Part shown: piece after piece, positions 61,912 through 64,000 of the stretch
How positions within the stretch are numbered: the stretch's first letter is position 1
Layout of the letters: every line of letters begins with the position of its first letter
DNA from: Fusobacterium sp. CAG:439
GTDB taxonomy: Bacteria > Cyanobacteriota > Vampirovibrionia > Gastranaerophilales > Gastranaerophilaceae
Direction of reading: 5' to 3'
NCBI GenBank assembly: GCA_000438175.1
Contig: FR900459.1
Span: 37,787-101,786 of the forward strand
DNA length: 64,000 bases
Notes under the pieces: model-generated
Databases searched by the model: none
What the model was told of the DNA's origin: nothing
The model's input: only the letters and a program-made list of their open reading frames with translations
Position numbers and translations under genes: made by a program

Positions 61912-62154
61912 ATGATGGATCAAATAATAAGAGTTGCATGGGATTTAAACGAAAATACCGACAACAGATATCAACTGGTTTACGAAATTGCTGAGCTTGC
62001 AAAAAAACTTGTAGATGAAAATCAGGCTAAAAAAGCTCATGATGATTTCAATTTCGAAGAAAACTTCGATACAACTTATAAAAAAGAAAATCCTGTTGAA
62101 CATGCAATTATGGTTAAAGCAGCAGAAGCTGACGATGACCGTTTAGTTGGTTAA
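61912..62154 (+). CDS. rpoZ: RNA polymerase omega subunit-like protein
   Basis: Small subunit that supports beta-prime folding. The 80 residues include NRYQLVYEIAELAKKLVDE (about 17-35) and a short acidic insert, then KKENPVEHAIMVKAAEADDDRL. These fit the omega pattern N-R-Y/F-x-L-V...A...A and P-V...A...E. The family is divergent, so certainty is moderate. GTGAGG lies before two adjacent ATGs. A terminator follows, so it is not cotranscribed with the next gene. Confidence 0.7.
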   Translation: MMDQIIRVAWDLNENTDNRYQLVYEIAELAKKLVDENQAKKAHDDFNFEENFDTTYKKENPVEHAIMVKAAEADDDRLVG

Positions 62155-62188
62155 TATCTGTCGGCATAGCTGTATAGAGTTTATTATA

Positions 62189-62218
62189 AAAAAAGTTAGA
62201 GTTAACTCTAACTTTTTT
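62189..62218 (+). terminator. terminator/attenuator between rpoZ and the nucleoside phosphorylase
   Basis: A perfect 13-bp stem, AAAAAAGTTAGAG with CTCTAACTTTTTT, around TTAA. It lies just before the SD of the next gene. Confidence 0.8.
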
Positions 62219-62236
62219 AGTGAAAAGGGGTATTAT

Positions 62237-63037
62237 ATGCAGAAAACAATTGAATTTATCAATGAAAAAACAAACAATTTTAAACCTGAAATCGGTATTA
62301 TATTAGGTTCGGGTCTTGGTGAACTTGCCGATGAATACTGCGATTTCGCCATTCCTTATAATGATATTCCTGACTTTATAAAGTCTACGGTGCACGGACA
62401 TAAAGGCAGACTTGTTTTTTCTGAAATTCAAGATAAAAAAGTTATTATGATGCAGGGAAGAAATCATTTTTACGAAGGGCATTCAATGCGTGAAATAACT
62501 TATCCCGTTAAGGTTATGAAAGCTCTGGGCGTTAAGACGTTAATTCTGACAAATGCTGCAGGTGCTGTCAATGAAAGTTTTAAACCTTCTGACTTGATGC
62601 TTATAACAGACCATATAAACAATATGGGCTCAAACCCTTTAATAGGACCGAACGATGATAAACTCGGCGAACGTTTCCCAGATATGACGGAGGTCTATAA
62701 AAAATCATTAGTTCAAACCGCTGAAAAATGTGCAGAAAAGCTCGGAATTGAAATTAAAAAAGGTGTATACTGGGCAAACTCGGGACCATCTTACGAAACT
62801 CCTGCAGAAATTAAAATGATAAGAAAGCTCGGCGGGGATGCCGTCGGAATGTCAACGGTACCCGAGGCAACCGTTGCAAATTACTGCGGAATGAATGTGC
62901 TTGGTATCAGCTGTATTACAAATGCCGCAAGCTCCGATACAAGCGGGAAACTGTCGCATGAAGAAGTAATTGAAGCCGCCGACTATGCAAAAGCAAAATT
63001 TAAATCTTTAATATTGGAAATTCTAAAAAATATATAG
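62237..63037 (+). CDS. punA: purine nucleoside phosphorylase
   Basis: Cleaves purine nucleosides with phosphate in salvage; the trimeric PNP type. ATG 62237 follows AAGGGG; an upstream in-frame GTG/ATG region overlaps the terminator. The 266 residues show GIILGSGLGELAD, VHGHKGRLVF, MMQGRNHFYEG, LTNAAGAVN and NSGPSYETPAEI plus TVPEATVA. It is followed by a palindromic terminator. Confidence 0.95.
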   Translation: MQKTIEFINEKTNNFKPEIGIILGSGLGELADEYCDFAIPYNDIPDFIKSTVHGHKGRLVFSEIQDKKVIMMQGRNHFYEGHSMREITYPVKVMKALGVKTLILTNAAGAVNESFKPSDLMLITDHINNMGSNPLIGPNDDKLGERFPDMTEVYKKSLVQTAEKCAEKLGIEIKKGVYWANSGPSYETPAEIKMIRKLGGDAVGMSTVPEATVANYCGMNVLGISCITNAASSDTSGKLSHEEVIEAADYAKAKFKSLILEILKNI

Positions 63038-63040
63038 TTA

Positions 63041-63062
63041 AAAGCCCGCATATGCGGGCTTT
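63041..63062. terminator. bidirectional terminator, punA / 243-aa gene
   Basis: AAAGCCCGCA pairs with TGCGGGCTTT around TA, a near-perfect palindrome. Confidence 0.8.
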
Positions 63063-63086
63063 CTTTCTCCAATATAAAACTTTTTA

Positions 63087-63818
63087 TTATTTTTTATTGT
63101 TACAGCAAAGGTATGTAGCAGCTCCGAGCACGGCAGCACCAACAGCACCATAAATTAATGCAGCTTTACCCTGAATACTTCTTGCAGCTTTTTTGATTGC
63201 TTTTCCAATTCCTTCTTCACAATCAACAAACTGTTTTTTACTGCTGTCCCAAACTTGTTCAAACAAACCTTTTGCAGCTTTTCTGTTAAACTCGTCTCCT
63301 TCATTTTTTATTGCCTGTTTTATTTCATCAAGTGATTTACCTGCATATTGTTTATCAAAATTTTCACTTACAACTTGTTTCAGTTCTTCATAATTTGATG
63401 TTTTACGAACTTTATCCGCATATTCGGGAGATGGCTGAATTCCCAATGCTTCAAAACTTTCCGACAAATGCTCTGCAATACCCTTGAATGTTTTAAAATC
63501 AACATCTTTTGTACCTTCAAATACTTTATTTACAAATCCGTTCTTTAATTCATCAACAGTTTTTGCATTTGCAACTACATCCCTGTAGCCTTTAAATTCT
63601 TTTTCCAAAGCTTCTGTTAATGCTTTTTCTTCAGGTGACATTGCTTCTTTAATATTTTTATCCATTTTTTTGATGAAACTGTCAGTCGGGGCTCCGTCTT
63701 TTAAATACGGTTTTGAGTACCATCCTGCAGCCGCTCCCGCGCCTCCGCCGGCTAATGCCGCTGCCGATGTATATAACCCTGTATTACTGTTGGATCCGTT
63801 TACACTTTCTACTGCCAT
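63087..63818 (-). CDS. hypothetical helical protein with Gly-rich and membrane segments, 243 aa
   Basis: Unrecognised. A Gly/Ala-rich hydrophobic stretch (about 15-34, TSAAALAGGGAGAAAGW) and a C-terminal hydrophobic helix (about 218-240, ALIYGAVGAAVLGAATYLCC) flank a charged helical middle with repeated EL..V..NFDK-like helices. It could be membrane-bound at both ends. AAAGGT precedes the ATG. A (CCTAT)4 tandem repeat lies 80 bases upstream in its promoter region. Confidence 0.55.
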   Translation of the reverse strand: MAVESVNGSNSNTGLYTSAAALAGGGAGAAAGWYSKPYLKDGAPTDSFIKKMDKNIKEAMSPEEKALTEALEKEFKGYRDVVANAKTVDELKNGFVNKVFEGTKDVDFKTFKGIAEHLSESFEALGIQPSPEYADKVRKTSNYEELKQVVSENFDKQYAGKSLDEIKQAIKNEGDEFNRKAAKGLFEQVWDSSKKQFVDCEEGIGKAIKKAARSIQGKAALIYGAVGAAVLGAATYLCCNNKK

Positions 63819-63900
63819 AATCTTTTACCTTTCTTTCTTTGCTGCTACACAAATAATTAAAGAATAAACAGTCGAAAATGTTGCTATGGGCGCATCGCAT

Positions 63901-63920
63901 CCTATCCTATCCTATCCTAT
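63901..63920. repeat. CCTAT pentanucleotide, four copies
   Basis: Four exact tandem copies of CCTAT, preceded by a GCAT half-match, lie in the region upstream of the 243-aa gene. Short tandem repeats like this can change copy number by slippage. Confidence 0.85.
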
Positions 63921-64000
63921 GAGGCAGTATAACTGAATTTCAGGCATTTTAAAATCCAACTTTACATTTTGTTACAGATAAAGTAAAACATCACATTTAC

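Noticed and set aside
1..64000. CRISPR array, insertion sequence or integrase
   Set aside because: I saw no regularly spaced repeats and no transposase or recombinase motifs. The repeats present are spacer hairpins, homopolymers and one pentanucleotide.

Overview
The window is AT-rich chromosomal DNA of a fermentative bacterium using the standard bacterial code (TGA acts as a stop). FtsZ with SepF, a VKOR-DsbA fusion, a short four-domain S1, type I-beta DAHP synthase and a large scattered set of prepilins with the signature FTLAEVL(V/I)TLGIIG suggest a non-photosynthetic relative of Cyanobacteria, most likely a gut Gastranaerophilales (Melainabacteria/Vampirovibrionia). That placement is inference from recalled protein families, not a computed phylogeny. 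I see no insertion sequence, integrase, prophage or CRISPR array.

Layout. 1-2.4 kb is a cut-down ribosomal spc cluster (rpsN, rpsH, rplF, rplR) with repeated intergenic hairpins, a terminator after rpsN, a structured leader before rpsH, and a terminator where rpsE would normally follow. 2.4-14 kb holds a DnaJ-like chaperone, glycine cleavage genes gcvT-gcvH-gcvPA (gcvPB absent here), two tRNAs, a TPM-domain protein and adhE. 14-24 kb carries small membrane and unknown proteins, a likely small RNA, lysC, a TPR protein, a KdsC-like phosphatase, an orphan histidine kinase and comF. 24-31 kb has a radical SAM protein, PilMN-like and PilO-like pilus proteins, nadA, rlmB and the housekeeping sigma factor. 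32-45 kb has rpsA, ispH, two large lineage-specific proteins, fba, ftsZ, nadK, sepF and yggS. 44-52 kb has a TPR-glycosyltransferase, an mTERF-like repeat protein, an orphan DNA methyltransferase, a PiT-like membrane protein and mutL. 52-64 kb has aroF, TPR proteins, queH, VKOR-DsbA, a GspE-N-domain protein, two LysM cell-wall hydrolases, upp, an MCE protein, an omega-like RNA polymerase subunit and a purine nucleoside phosphorylase.

The most unusual system is the prepilin family. Eight prepilin genes lie scattered as single cistrons. Six of them have, in the gene or just upstream in an SD-equipped leader, a homopolymer of exactly ten G or C. In all six the leader ATG is out of frame with the pilin by the same amount: one added base (or two removed) would restore the frame. 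A seventh 10-C tract, at the start of the mTERF-like gene, is in frame. This points to phase variation, programmed slippage or frameshifting at the prepilin leader, or a systematic homopolymer miscall. Two of the genes share a nearly identical 204-bp 5' block, which suggests recent gene conversion. The PilMN and PilO homologues, ComF, the GspE-N-domain protein and VKOR-DsbA could all serve the same type IV pilus or secretion apparatus.

Other recurring signals are leaderless genes with a -10 box exactly six bases before ATG, a 17-bp palindrome beside pilin promoters that recurs upstream of the glycosyltransferase gene, and small helix-turn-helix genes divergent from prepilins.
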